Assembly (NCBI GenBank): GCA_040387375.1 | Contig: JAZKDW010000043.1 | Location: forward strand, 1 to 64,000 | Direction: 5' to 3' | Length of the DNA stretch: 64,000 bases | Source of the DNA: JAZKDW01 sp040387375 | GTDB lineage: Bacteria; Pseudomonadota; Gammaproteobacteria; Burkholderiales; Burkholderiaceae_D | Part shown: positions 1 to 9,352 of the stretch, piece after piece | How the letters are laid out: each line of letters starts with the position of its first letter | Position numbering within the stretch: the first letter of the stretch is position 1 | The notes under the pieces: generated by a model | Told to the model about the DNA's origin: nothing | The model's input: only the letters and a program-made list of their open reading frames with translations | Databases searched by the model: none | Position numbers and translations under genes: made by a program

Positions 1-51
1 GCTGGCGTCAGGACCTAAACCTGGTGCGTCTACCAATTTCGCCATCCTCGC
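1..51 (-). tRNA. tRNA-Leu (anticodon UAG), 5' part only
   Basis: Read on the minus strand, the sequence begins GCGAGGATGGCGAAATTGG, followed by TAGACGC, which is the acceptor strand and D-arm of a leucine tRNA. An anticodon arm with loop TTTAGGT follows, so the anticodon is TAG (bases 17-15). The variable arm, T arm and 3' end lie beyond the window edge. The anticodon stem appears to have one C-A mismatch at its base. The identity is secure because the D-arm and anticodon loop match the class II tRNA-Leu pattern. Confidence 0.88.
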
Positions 52-71
52 GGGAATTTGCCTTCAGACAA

Positions 72-118
72 AAGCAAAGGGCGACCTCAAGTTGAAAATA
101 CGGTCGCCCTGCTTTGCC
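72..118 (-). terminator. Probable terminator of the efflux operon
   Basis: GCAAAGGGCGACC (74-86) pairs with GGTCGCCCTGCTTTGC (102-117), with a two-base bulge. On the minus strand the stem is followed by TTTTGT. It lies between the end of the efflux permease gene and the tRNA-Leu gene, both on the minus strand, so it plausibly separates the two transcripts. No gene is visible between 119 and 270. Confidence 0.55.
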
Positions 119-270
119 GTTTGATGCTGGCTCTTCAACTTCAGCCGGTGATTTTACTGGATTTTTCCATTGAACGCGTCGCTTTTTGACAGAATACTAT
201 TGATAGCAGGAGTTGGAGAGCCCTGCCCGCCCGCGGGCGGCAATTGTCTGGCATGACGGGAAACAGCGTG

Positions 271-3200
271 TCATGCCGGCCTCCGGACCCTGAACCATGC
301 CGCATACAAGGCCGGCAAAAACAACAGCGTCAACACGGTGGCGATGATCAGTCCGCCCATGATCGCCACCGCCATCGGCCCCCAGAATACCGAACGCGAG
401 AGCGGTATCATCGCCAGCACGGCCGCCGCCGCGGTCAGGATGATCGGCCGGCAGCGCCGTACCGCCGCTTCCACAATCGCGTTCCATGGCGCGGCGCCGG
501 CGGCGATTTCCTGCTCGATCTGGTCAATCAGGATGACCGAATTGCGGATGATCATGCCAAACAGCGCAATCACGCCGAGTTGCGCGACAAAACCAAACGG
601 CCGCTGCAGCACGAGCAATGCAATTGCCGCCCCCGCCACACCCAGCGGTCCGGTCAGGAACACCAGCAGCGCCCGCGAGAAGCTGTGCAACTGCAGCATC
701 AGCAGCGTAAAGATAATGAAGATCACCAGCGGCACATTGGCGGCGATCGACTCCTGCGCCTTGCCGCTATCGGCCGCGGCGCCGGCCAGTTCGATCTTGT
801 ACCCGGGCGGCAGCGCCTTGCGCAAGCTGGCCAGTTCGGGATCAATCTGGCTGGAGACGGTGGGTCCCTGTATGCCATCGGTCACGTCCGACTGCACGGT
901 CACTGCCCATTCGCGTCCTTCGCGCCACACTACGCCGGGTTCCCACACGAATTCCGGCCGCGCCAGTTGCGACAGCGGCACGGATTTGCCGGAAGCCGTC
1001 CGGATGTTCGCTTCGTTCAATGCCGTGATAGTGGAGCGTTCCTCGACCGGCTGCCGGATGACGATATCGATCAATTTGTCATCGTCACGAAATTGGCCGA
1101 TGGTGGTGCCGGTCAGTATCGTGTTCGCGGTGCGCATCACGGTCTGCGAACTGATGCCGAGCGCACGCAATTTATCCTGGTCGAGATCGAGACGCAGCAC
1201 CTTGACCGACTCATTCCAGTTATCGTTGACGCCGCTCGTGTTCGGGTTGGCGCGCATGATGTCCTTCACCTGGTCGGCGATCGCACGCACCTTGGCGACT
1301 TCGTTGCCGGTGACGCGGAACTGCACCGGATACGGCACCGGCGGTCCGTTCGGCAAATACTTGACGCGGCCACGCACCTCGGGAAAATCGGTCTTGAACA
1401 TCTCGACTATCTTGCGCCGCAATGTTTCACGCGCCTTCAGATCCTTGGGCAGCACGACGATTTGCGATACGTTTGTCTGCGGGAAAATCTGGTCCAGCGG
1501 CAGGTAGAAACGCGGGCTGCCGGTGCCAACGTAGGTGGTGATGCTTTCAACACCCTCCTCTTTTTTTAGCAGACGCTCGAATTTTTTTGCCTGGGCCTCG
1601 GTTGCCGCGAATGCGCTGCCTTCCGGCAGCCACAGCTCTACCATGAGTTCCGGCCGGACAGAGTCAGGGAAAAATTGCTGCTCTATGAAACGGAAGCCGA
1701 ATATGCCCAGCCCGAATGCGCACAGGGTCAGCAGGATCGTGGTCTTGCGCCAGTTCACGCACCATGTCACCGTCCTGCGGAAACCGTTGTAAAACGGCGT
1801 GTCGAACATCTCATGATGCACCCCCGCTGCCCCAACCGGCTTGACCTTCAGGAGTATGTAGCCGATATACGGCGTGAACAGCACCGCGGCCAGCCACGAG
1901 ATCATCAGGGCCAGCGCATTGACTGAAAACATCGAGAAGGTATATTCGCCTGCCGCCGATTTTGCGAGACCGATCGGCAGGAAGCCGGCAGCCGTAATCA
2001 GGGTCCCGGTCAGCATGGGCATCGCGGTCGACGTGTAGGCAAAGGTCGCGGCGTCGAAGCGCGAGAATCCCTCTTCCATTTTCCGCACCATCATCTCGAC
2101 GGCGATGATGGCATCATCGACCAGCAGGCCGAGCGCGATGATGAGCGCGCCCAGCGAAATCTTGTGCAGATCAATCGAAAAGATGCGCATGAACAGGAAG
2201 GTCACCGCCAGCACCAGCGGTATGGTCAGCGCCACCACCAGCCCGGGCCGCACATCGAGGCGGAACGGTTTGGTATGCAAGCCAAGCGCGACGAAGCTGA
2301 CAGCGAGGACGATCAGCACCGCTTCAGTCAGCGTCGCCAGGAATTCGTTGACCGACGAGGCAACCGCCTTGGGCTGATCGGTGACCCGCTCGAATTCGAT
2401 GCCGACCGGCAGTTTGCCCTTGATGGCATCGACGGTCTTTTGCAGATTCTTTCCGAGATCGATGATGTTGCCGCCCTTTTCCATCGATATGCCGAGGCCG
2501 ATGACTTCCTTGCCGTTGTAGCGCATCTTGTCTTGCGGCGGATCCTTGAACTGGCGGGTGACAGTCGCAAAATCCCCGAGCCGGAACGTGGTGCCGTTGG
2601 CGCGCAGCTCGAGGTTTTCCAGATCCTTGATCGAGGTCAGCGCGCCGGTGACGCGCACTTGCAGGTTATCGGTGGGCGTCACCAGCACGCCGGTCGGCTC
2701 CACTGAATTCTGCGTATTGATCTGGCTCACGATCGCATCAAACGAAATGCCGAGCTGGGCGAATTTCTTGTGAGAGAATTCGATGTTGATTTTCTCGTCC
2801 TGCACGCCGTACAGCTCGACCTTGGCGACGGACGGCACACCCAGCAGCTGTTGCCGCACGAGGTCGGCATACTCCTTTACTTCCGCATAGGTAAAACCAT
2901 CGCCGGACAACGCGAAGATGGAGCCATACGTATCGCCGAACTCATCGTTGAAAAACGGGCCCACCACACCGGCCGGCAAGCTGCCCCTGATATCGCCGAT
3001 CTTCTTGCGCACCTGATACCACGATGCCGCCGTGTCCTTCGGCGGTGTCGATTCGCGCAACTGCAGGATGATCAGCGTTTCCCCAGGCTTGGAGTAGCTG
3101 CGGATTTTATCGATGTAGGGTGTTTCCTGGAGCTTTTTTTCCAGTTTATCGGTGACCTGCTCCGCCATTTGCAATGCGGTCGCGCCCGGCCAGTTTGCGC

Positions 3201-3354
3201 GCACCACCATGGCGCGGAAAGTGAATGGCGGATCTTCATCCTGCCCCAACGCGCCATAACTCAGAATACCGCCGAGCAGCAGCACGACGATCAGATAACG
3301 GGTAAGCGGAATATGTTCGAGGGCCCAGCGTGAAAGATTAAAACCGCCCTTCAT
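271..3354 (-). CDS. RND efflux permease (AcrB/AcrD/AcrF family)
   Basis: This 1027-residue inner-membrane proton/substrate antiporter has the usual length for the family. TM1 is near residues 17-35 (LTRYLIVVLLLGG). A large periplasmic loop follows, then a TM2-TM6 block with the proton-relay pair in GLLVDDAIIAVEMM near residue 415. The second half repeats this architecture and ends in a hydrophobic block (VIALFGMIIRNSVILIDQIE). It would export drugs or other small compounds in complex with the adaptor encoded just upstream and an outer-membrane factor that is not in the window. The ATG overlaps the adaptor stop by 4 bp, so the two genes are translationally coupled. The substrate cannot be read from the sequence. 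Confidence 0.95.
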   Translation of the reverse strand: MKGGFNLSRWALEHIPLTRYLIVVLLLGGILSYGALGQDEDPPFTFRAMVVRANWPGATALQMAEQVTDKLEKKLQETPYIDKIRSYSKPGETLIILQLRESTPPKDTAASWYQVRKKIGDIRGSLPAGVVGPFFNDEFGDTYGSIFALSGDGFTYAEVKEYADLVRQQLLGVPSVAKVELYGVQDEKINIEFSHKKFAQLGISFDAIVSQINTQNSVEPTGVLVTPTDNLQVRVTGALTSIKDLENLELRANGTTFRLGDFATVTRQFKDPPQDKMRYNGKEVIGLGISMEKGGNIIDLGKNLQKTVDAIKGKLPVGIEFERVTDQPKAVASSVNEFLATLTEAVLIVLAVSFVALGLHTKPFRLDVRPGLVVALTIPLVLAVTFLFMRIFSIDLHKISLGALIIALGLLVDDAIIAVEMMVRKMEEGFSRFDAATFAYTSTAMPMLTGTLITAAGFLPIGLAKSAAGEYTFSMFSVNALALMISWLAAVLFTPYIGYILLKVKPVGAAGVHHEMFDTPFYNGFRRTVTWCVNWRKTTILLTLCAFGLGIFGFRFIEQQFFPDSVRPELMVELWLPEGSAFAATEAQAKKFERLLKKEEGVESITTYVGTGSPRFYLPLDQIFPQTNVSQIVVLPKDLKARETLRRKIVEMFKTDFPEVRGRVKYLPNGPPVPYPVQFRVTGNEVAKVRAIADQVKDIMRANPNTSGVNDNWNESVKVLRLDLDQDKLRALGISSQTVMRTANTILTGTTIGQFRDDDKLIDIVIRQPVEERSTITALNEANIRTASGKSVPLSQLARPEFVWEPGVVWREGREWAVTVQSDVTDGIQGPTVSSQIDPELASLRKALPPGYKIELAGAAADSGKAQESIAANVPLVIFIIFTLLMLQLHSFSRALLVFLTGPLGVAGAAIALLVLQRPFGFVAQLGVIALFGMIIRNSVILIDQIEQEIAAGAAPWNAIVEAAVRRCRPIILTAAAAVLAMIPLSRSVFWGPMAVAIMGGLIIATVLTLLFLPALYAAWFRVRRPA

Positions 3355-4514
3355 TTTGCTGCCCCGCCAGCGGGCGCGGTTTTGCCGGCATCGCCGGTCG
3401 CCACCTCGTTACCGAGGATGGTGACTTTTTGCCCTGGCTTCAGTAAATTGACGCCCGCCGTCACGATCGTCTGCCCGCTGGAGACACCCCCGGCCAATAA
3501 AATATCGTTGCCCGATGGCGCGCCGACCTGCACCGGAACCAGCTTCACTGCCCCGCTTTCAACCACCCACACTGACGTTACTCCCTTGACCTGCAGCAGC
3601 GCGGTCAGAGGCACCTTGATCATGGCGTTGGCGCTCTTGGCGGCAAAGGTCACATAGGCCGTCATGCCGAGCCGGACCGCGTCAGGCGCATCCGGGATGG
3701 CCACTTTTGCCTGGTAGGTGCGGGTCGCCGGATCGGCAACCGGGGACAGCTCGCGCACGCGGCCGGGAATGCTTTTTTCGGGATCGGCCCAGACGCGTAC
3801 CCGCACGTCGCTTATCTGACGCAGCGTCTCGACCTTGTCTTCGGGGATGCCAATCACCACCTCCTTGTCCCCTGTCTGAGCCACGCGGACTACGGTGGCG
3901 CCGGCCGTGACGACCTGACCGACCTCGGCATCGATGCTGGTGACTACACCATCGACATCGGCGGTCAAGGTCGAATAGCCGGCCTGATTCGACTGGTTCT
4001 GATATCCGGAGCGCGCCTGATCGTAGTTTGCCCGCGCCGCCTTGTAGGCCGTATCCTTGGCTTCCAGCACGGCCTGGCTGACGAAGTTTTTCTGGCGCAG
4101 ATCCTGATAACGCTCGAATTCCGCTTTTGCCAGCGCCAGATTGCTGGCCGCGCCCTGCAGCCCGGCACTGGCCTGGGCCTGCAATAATCTCAGATCCTGG
4201 GGATCGAGCTGCACCAGAAGCTGCCCGCGCTTGACCGTGCTGCCGACCTCGACCTTGCGCGCGATGATCTTGCCCCCCACCCTGAAACCGAGCTTCGATT
4301 CGATCCTGGGACGCACTTCTCCGGAATATTCAGCCAGTACGTCGGCATTATTCGCTGCCAGCACGATGGCGCGCACAGGGCGGATTTCCTCGACTTTTTC
4401 AACCGGTTTCGAACACGCCGCCAGGAAAGCCGTCACGGCGATCACACTCAGCAGGCGCGAAGGCGGGCTTATCCCGGAGAGCGCGCTCGGACGCGGTTGT
4501 TTTAGGACAAGCAT
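3351..4514 (-). CDS. RND efflux periplasmic adaptor subunit (membrane fusion lipoprotein)
   Basis: This is a HlyD/AcrA-type adaptor that bridges the RND permease and an outer-membrane channel. The start at 4514 is chosen because AAAGGA lies just upstream and because it creates a lipoprotein signal peptide ending in LAAC, giving a 387-residue protein. Upstream in-frame codons lack a ribosome site. A biotinyl-lipoyl-like half (GGKIIARKVEVGSTVKRGQL), a coiled-coil hairpin of QASAGLQ/LAKAEFERYQ type and a beta-barrel region (GRVRELSPVADPATRTYQAKV) occur in the family order. It is the first gene of the operon with the permease. No local regulator gene is present. Confidence 0.94.
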   Translation of the reverse strand: MLVLKQPRPSALSGISPPSRLLSVIAVTAFLAACSKPVEKVEEIRPVRAIVLAANNADVLAEYSGEVRPRIESKLGFRVGGKIIARKVEVGSTVKRGQLLVQLDPQDLRLLQAQASAGLQGAASNLALAKAEFERYQDLRQKNFVSQAVLEAKDTAYKAARANYDQARSGYQNQSNQAGYSTLTADVDGVVTSIDAEVGQVVTAGATVVRVAQTGDKEVVIGIPEDKVETLRQISDVRVRVWADPEKSIPGRVRELSPVADPATRTYQAKVAIPDAPDAVRLGMTAYVTFAAKSANAMIKVPLTALLQVKGVTSVWVVESGAVKLVPVQVGAPSGNDILLAGGVSSGQTIVTAGVNLLKPGQKVTILGNEVATGDAGKTAPAGGAAK

Positions 4515-4588
4515 GTTTTTTCCTTTAGTATTCGCGCTAAAACCGCAAGTGCACGTGAAATACAATTGACTCTGGTTGGGCACAGGAT

Positions 4589-4615
4589 TTACTGACTTTT
4601 GGGTTAGTAATTATA
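4589..4615 (-). promoter_or_regulatory. Efflux operon promoter -10 with overlapping inverted-repeat operator
   Basis: On the minus strand TATAAT lies at 4615-4610. An inverted repeat TTACTGAC (4589-4596) / GTTAGTAA (4603-4610), 7 of 8 paired with a 6-bp spacer, begins at the downstream edge of that -10. Such placement is typical of TetR-family repression of efflux genes. A second perfect repeat, TGACT-TTCT-AGTCA, lies at 4640-4653. No convincing -35 box is visible. The regulator is not encoded nearby. Confidence 0.45.
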
Positions 4616-4661
4616 AACAGGATGCAACACTAATGCATATGACTTTCTAGTCAGTTAAAAC

Positions 4662-5519
4662 ATGTCAATAGAACATTACGAAAATTTCCCCGTCGCCTCG
4701 GTCCTGCTTCCCGCCCGGCTGCGGCCCGCCGTCGAAATCATTTATGCGTTTGCCCGCAGCGCCGATGACCTGGCAGATGAAGGTGATGTGCTGCCTGAAG
4801 CGAGGCTGGCTGCGCTGACCGCGTATGAAACCGGTCTGGACCGCATCGAACGCCATCAGCCGGCCGGGTCGGCGCTATTCCAGGCCCTCGCCGGTGTGGT
4901 GCGTGATTACGACCTGCCCCTGCAACCCTTGCGTGACCTGCTTTCGGCTTTCAAGCAGGACGTCGTAAGCTCGCGGTTTGCGAGTTTTGCCGGCTTGCTT
5001 GATTATTGCCGCCGTTCGGCCAACCCGGTCGGGCGCATGATGCTGCATCTGTATCGCGCGGACGAACCGCGGAATCTGATCGATTCCGATGCAATATGTT
5101 CCGCTCTGCAATTGATTAATTTTTGCCAGGACGTTGCGGTGGATTGGCAAAAGGCCAGGATTTACCTGCCTCTCGAAGATCTGGCCCGCTTTGGTGTGAC
5201 GGAGACACAGTTGGCAAGCGGCGACATCGACGATGCCTGGCGAGCGCTGATGCAATTTGAAGTCAGCCGGGCACGCACGATGATGCTGTCAGGCGCACCG
5301 CTGGCATTACGTTTGCCGGGACGCATAGGCTGGGAACTGCGGCTGGTGGTTCAGGGAGGATTGCGCATTCTTGATGCTATCGAAGCGGCGGACTACGATG
5401 TATTTCGTCGCCGGCCAAAACTGGGCAAGAGCGACTGGCTGCGCATCACATGGCGCGCCATCCGGATGAAAAGCGGATCGCATCCTGCTTCAGGTTTGCC
5501 AGCAGCCGATAAAAAATGA
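4662..5519 (+). CDS. hpnC: Squalene synthase HpnC (hydroxysqualene synthase)
   Basis: HpnC converts presqualene diphosphate to hydroxysqualene in the HpnCDE route to squalene, the hopanoid precursor. The protein has 285 residues with the two Asp-rich metal-diphosphate motifs of trans-isoprenyl squalene synthases: DDLADE at 35-40 and QDVAVD near 156-161, followed by KARIYLP. It is followed by hpnD and hpnE on the same strand. There is no clear Shine-Dalgarno sequence before the ATG, and the gene is divergent from the efflux operon. The functional split between HpnC and HpnD follows from gene order and family knowledge. Confidence 0.93.
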   Translation: MSIEHYENFPVASVLLPARLRPAVEIIYAFARSADDLADEGDVLPEARLAALTAYETGLDRIERHQPAGSALFQALAGVVRDYDLPLQPLRDLLSAFKQDVVSSRFASFAGLLDYCRRSANPVGRMMLHLYRADEPRNLIDSDAICSALQLINFCQDVAVDWQKARIYLPLEDLARFGVTETQLASGDIDDAWRALMQFEVSRARTMMLSGAPLALRLPGRIGWELRLVVQGGLRILDAIEAADYDVFRRRPKLGKSDWLRITWRAIRMKSGSHPASGLPAADKK

Positions 5520-5596
5520 TCGGGTCCGCACAATAAAGTTCCTTTGTCGGCTAGCATAGCGGCTTTCATAGAGCACTCAAGCCACCGCTTATCCAT

Positions 5597-6430
5597 ATGT
5601 CTCCCGACGAATACTGCCAGCAAAAGGCCGCGCAAAGCGGTTCCAGCTTCTACTACAGCTTCCTGTTCCTGCCGCCCGAACGCCGCCGCGCGATTACCGC
5701 GCTGTACGCATTTTGCCGCGAGGTCGATGATGCGGTCGATGACTGCACCGATGCGGCGGTCGCCCGCACCAAGCTGGTCTGGTGGCGCAAGGAAGTCAAC
5801 GCGATGCTGGCCGGCAATCCGACCCATCCGGTGACCAAGGCCTTGCAGCCGCATCTTGCCACTTACTCTCTCGACGGCAAACATTTGCACGCGATTATCG
5901 ACGGCATGGAAATGGATCTCGATCAAACCCGCTATCTGGACTACCCGGGACTCAAGCGCTACTGCTGGCATGTCGCCAGCGTGGTCGGGATCTTATCGGC
6001 GAGCATTTTTGGCGCCACGCGCCCGCAGACACTCGAATACGCTGAAAAACTGGGACTCGCCTTCCAGCTCACCAATATCATTCGGGATGTGGGCGAGGAT
6101 GCACGCAAGGGACGGATTTATTTGCCGGTCAACGAGTTGCAGCGTTTTAATGTCACTGCGGCCGACATCCTGAATGCACGGCATAGCGAGAATTTCGAAA
6201 AGCTGATGCGGTTTCAGGTGGAACGCGCGCAGCAGGCTTATGTCGAGGCATTCGCGCTCTTGCCGGCCGAGGACCGCCGCGCGCAACGGCCCGGACTGAT
6301 CATGGCGGCAATTTATCACGCCCTGCTTGATGAAATCGAACGCGACGGTTTCCACGTCCTGAACCAGCGGATTTCCCTGACACCGATACGCAAGCTCTGG
6401 CTGGCGTGGAAAACGTATGTCCGGGGGTAA
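5597..6430 (+). CDS. hpnD: Presqualene diphosphate synthase HpnD
   Basis: HpnD condenses two farnesyl diphosphates to presqualene diphosphate, the first step towards squalene. The 277-residue protein shows FCREVDDAVDD (40-49) and TNIIRDVGEDARKGRIYLP, the paired Asp-rich motifs that bind magnesium-diphosphate. It lies 77 bp after hpnC. Its end overlaps the start of hpnE by 14 bp, which supports a single operon. Squalene-hopene cyclase and later hopanoid genes are not in the window. Confidence 0.94.
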   Translation: MSPDEYCQQKAAQSGSSFYYSFLFLPPERRRAITALYAFCREVDDAVDDCTDAAVARTKLVWWRKEVNAMLAGNPTHPVTKALQPHLATYSLDGKHLHAIIDGMEMDLDQTRYLDYPGLKRYCWHVASVVGILSASIFGATRPQTLEYAEKLGLAFQLTNIIRDVGEDARKGRIYLPVNELQRFNVTAADILNARHSENFEKLMRFQVERAQQAYVEAFALLPAEDRRAQRPGLIMAAIYHALLDEIERDGFHVLNQRISLTPIRKLWLAWKTYVRG

Positions 6431-7760
6431 GTCGCAGAAGATTGCGATCGTTGGTGCGGGCTGGGCCGGTTGCGCGGCAGCGGTCGAACTTGCCGGCCAT
6501 GGTCACCGGCTCACTGTTTTTGAAGCCTCCCGCACGCTCGGCGGCCGGGCGCGCCGCGTGGAATTCGATAACGGGACGCTGGACAACGGCCAGCATATCC
6601 TGCTCGGCGCTTACACCGAAACCCTGCGTGTGATGCGAGACGTCGGCATCGATCCCGAGCAGGCATTGCTGCGCCTGCCGCTGCAGATACGATATCCGCA
6701 GGGTTGTGGCGGCATGGATTTCATCACCGCCCGCCTGCCCGCCCCGCTACATCTCGCGGGCGCATTGTGGCGCGCGACCGGCCTTGAGAAAGACGACAAG
6801 CTGGCCCTGCTCCGCTTTTCCAGCACCGCACGCTGGATGGGCTGGCGACTCCATGACGATTGCAGTGTCAGCGAGTTGCTGGACCGTTTTGACCAGACCG
6901 ATCGCCTGATAAGGCTGATGTGGCGTCCGCTTTGCATCGCCGCACTCAACACACCGCCGGAGCGGGCATCGGCGCAAGTTTTCCTGAATGTTTTGCGCGA
7001 CAGCCTGGGCGGGCGCCGCGCGGCGTCGGACATGCTGATACCGCGCGTCGATCTGACCGCATTGTTCCCGCAGCATGCAGCTGCCTTTGTCGAACGCCAT
7101 GGCGGCACGGTCCTGTTGGGCACCGCGGTCAACACGATCAGGCGCGACGGGCAAGGATGGCGTATCGAGGCGGACAAGGACCTTGTATTCGACGCCGTCA
7201 TCATTGCGACGCAGCCTGGACAGGCAGCGGCCCTGCTGGACGGCTGGTCCGAACCAGCAGGTGTAGCCGGCTTCAGCCACGAACCGATTACTACCTGCTA
7301 TCTGCAATATGCGCCGTCGGTAAAGCTGACACAACCGTTCTTCGCCCTGCTCGATGACGAAGCGGCAAATGAATGGGGACAATTTGTGTTCGATCGGGGA
7401 TATCTGGATGCGGCACAGTCCGGCATCCTGGCAGTTGTTGTCAGTGCGTCGACCGCAGCCATCGCGCTCGGACATGAAACGCTGGCGGCGGCGGTTGTTG
7501 CCCAACTGGTCAAGGCGTTCCGGGAGCCGGCGCTCGCCAGCCCTCAATGGACAAAGGTGATTTCGGAGAAGCGTGCGACGTTTTCGTGTACACCGGGATT
7601 GCTGCGGCCGGGGAATGTCACCAGTGCCGCAGGCTTATTGATCGCGGGCGACTACACTGCGAGCGATTATCCGGCAACGCTGGAGTCGGCGGTGCGCAGT
7701 GGCATACAGGCTGCCCGTGCACTAAGTACCCGGCCGGGTGCTTGGCTAGCTGGACATTAA
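6417..7760 (+). CDS. hpnE: Hydroxysqualene dehydroxylase HpnE (FAD-dependent)
   Basis: HpnE reduces hydroxysqualene to squalene, completing the HpnCDE pathway. The 447-residue flavoprotein has an N-terminal Rossmann motif, IAIVGAGWAGCAAAVELAGHG, with Gly13, Gly15 and Gly18. The second FAD-contact segment follows as GGRARRVEF, and the C-terminal FAD motif is LIAGDYTASDYPATLESAVRSG. It resembles phytoene desaturase and amine oxidase relatives, but the context with hpnC and hpnD fixes the role. The 14-bp overlap with hpnD implies translational coupling. Confidence 0.93.
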   Translation: MSGGKSQKIAIVGAGWAGCAAAVELAGHGHRLTVFEASRTLGGRARRVEFDNGTLDNGQHILLGAYTETLRVMRDVGIDPEQALLRLPLQIRYPQGCGGMDFITARLPAPLHLAGALWRATGLEKDDKLALLRFSSTARWMGWRLHDDCSVSELLDRFDQTDRLIRLMWRPLCIAALNTPPERASAQVFLNVLRDSLGGRRAASDMLIPRVDLTALFPQHAAAFVERHGGTVLLGTAVNTIRRDGQGWRIEADKDLVFDAVIIATQPGQAAALLDGWSEPAGVAGFSHEPITTCYLQYAPSVKLTQPFFALLDDEAANEWGQFVFDRGYLDAAQSGILAVVVSASTAAIALGHETLAAAVVAQLVKAFREPALASPQWTKVISEKRATFSCTPGLLRPGNVTSAAGLLIAGDYTASDYPATLESAVRSGIQAARALSTRPGAWLAGH

Positions 7761-7838
7761 CCATTCAAGCGGCGTAGCCGGGGGTTTTGGTCAAGGCTGG
7801 CGGGATCGGCATGAAGACATCTTGATGCAAGCTCAGTC

Positions 7839-7924
7839 TGGATTCCCGCTTGCGCGGGAATGACGGTAGTAATTGGGTCGAGCTCCACTCTTACCACCGT
7901 CATTCCCGTGAAAACGGGAATCCA
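7839..7924. repeat. Pair of inverted REP-like hairpin repeats between convergent genes
   Basis: TGGATTCCCG-cttgc-GCGGGAATGACGG at 7839-7866 is itself a hairpin. It is repeated in inverted orientation as CCGTCATTCCCG-tgaaaa-CGGGAATCCA at 7897-7924. The pair can also fold as one long stem. This motif type is a widespread dispersed intergenic repeat in beta-proteobacteria. It lies between the convergent hpnE and radA and may stop transcription from both sides. Confidence 0.7.
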
Positions 7925-7956
7925 TAACCCGTCAGCACGGGAGGCGCTCAAATCGC

Positions 7957-9327
7957 CTACTCATGTTCCCGCATCTTGGTAAACGCTTCGTCGATACGCT
8001 CCACCGCAACGATCGTCAATCCCTCTATCTTTTGTTTCGGCATATTCGATTTCGGAATCAGCGCAATCGAGAAGCCCAGCTTCGCCGCTTCGCGCAAGCG
8101 CTCCTGGCCTCGAGGCGCCGGCCGGATTTCACCCGCCAGGCCGACTTCGCCAAACACGACCAGCCCACGCGGCAACGGCCGGTTGCGCATCGATGAATTG
8201 ATTGCCAGCATGACAGCGAGGTCGGCTGCCGGTTCGGTGATCTTGACGCCGCCGACCGCATTGATAAAGACATCCTGATCGAAGGCTGCGATTCCCGCAT
8301 GCCGATGCAGCACCGCCAGCAGCATTGCCAGACGGTTCTGCTCAAGGCCGACTGACAGCCGGCGCGCGTTCGGAAGATGTGAGGTATCGACCAGCGCCTG
8401 AATTTCCACCAGCAGCGGCCGTGTCCCTTCCTGCGTCACCATAACGCATGAGCCCGCAACCTGCGTGTCGTGCTGCGATAAAAATAGCGCCGAAGGATTC
8501 GATACGCCCTTCAGGCCTTTTTCCGTCATGGCGAACACACCAAGTTCATTCACCGCGCCGAAGCGGTTCTTGACTGCCCGCACCAGCCGGAAACTGGAAT
8601 GGGTGTCGCCTTCGAAATACAACACCGTGTCGACGATATGTTCCAGCACACGCGGACCGGCCAGCGCGCCTTCCTTGGTCACATGGCCGACCATGATGAT
8701 GGTGATGCCCGATTGTTTGGCGACCCGCGTCAGTTGCGCCGCGCATTCACGCACTTGCGCGACCGAACCCGGCGCCGAACTGAGGGCATCGGAATAGACA
8801 GTCTGGATCGAGTCGATGACGGCAACTTGAGGTTTGTATTCGGCCAGCGTGTTGAGGATCTTTTCAAGCTGGATCTCGGCTTGCAATCCAAGGTCCCTGG
8901 CATCGACCGCCAGGCGTTTTGCGCGCAGCGCGATCTGCGCGCCGGATTCCTCGCCGCTGACGTACAAGGCTTTTTTTACGCGCGACATGTTCGCCAGCGC
9001 CTGCAGCAGCAAGGTCGATTTGCCGATGCCGGGATCACCGCCGATCAGCACCACGCCGCCCGGCACCATGCCTCCGCCCAGTACACGGTCGAATTCTTCA
9101 ATGCCGGTCCCAAAACGCGGCACGTCGATCGCTTCTATGTCACTCAGGCTCAAGACCGGCGCTGATTGCGCCAAACCCTGGTGCTGGGTCGAAAAGCGGT
9201 TGCCGCCGGTGTCGATGATCGTTTCGACCAGCGTGTTCCACTGGCTGCAGGACGGACACTGGCCCGCCCATTTGTTGCTGACGCCACCACATTCGGTGCA
9301 GGTGTAATTGGTTTTAGCTTTTGCCAT
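7957..9327 (-). CDS. radA: DNA repair protein RadA
   Basis: RadA is a RecA-like ATPase that promotes branch migration and processing of recombination intermediates. The start at 9327 gives 456 residues and begins MAKAKTNYTCTECGG, the usual RadA N-terminus. A four-Cys zinc finger (CTEC...CPSC) opens the protein. Walker A GGDPGIGKST follows, then the RadA-specific KNRFG motif and a Lon-protease-like C-terminal domain (SSMRNRPLPRGLVVFGEVGLAGE). It lies downstream of alr on the same strand, separated by 25 bp. A longer in-frame start would reach into alr and lacks family support. Confidence 0.95.
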   Translation of the reverse strand: MAKAKTNYTCTECGGVSNKWAGQCPSCSQWNTLVETIIDTGGNRFSTQHQGLAQSAPVLSLSDIEAIDVPRFGTGIEEFDRVLGGGMVPGGVVLIGGDPGIGKSTLLLQALANMSRVKKALYVSGEESGAQIALRAKRLAVDARDLGLQAEIQLEKILNTLAEYKPQVAVIDSIQTVYSDALSSAPGSVAQVRECAAQLTRVAKQSGITIIMVGHVTKEGALAGPRVLEHIVDTVLYFEGDTHSSFRLVRAVKNRFGAVNELGVFAMTEKGLKGVSNPSALFLSQHDTQVAGSCVMVTQEGTRPLLVEIQALVDTSHLPNARRLSVGLEQNRLAMLLAVLHRHAGIAAFDQDVFINAVGGVKITEPAADLAVMLAINSSMRNRPLPRGLVVFGEVGLAGEIRPAPRGQERLREAAKLGFSIALIPKSNMPKQKIEGLTIVAVERIDEAFTKMREHE

Positions 9328-9352
9328 CAAGATTGAAAACAGGTCAGGTTGA

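Noticed and set aside
244..1569. Long open frame on the plus strand opposite the efflux permease
   Set aside because: It has high Arg, His and Gln content and no ribosome site, and lies wholly antisense to a clear RND permease. It is a GC-driven shadow.
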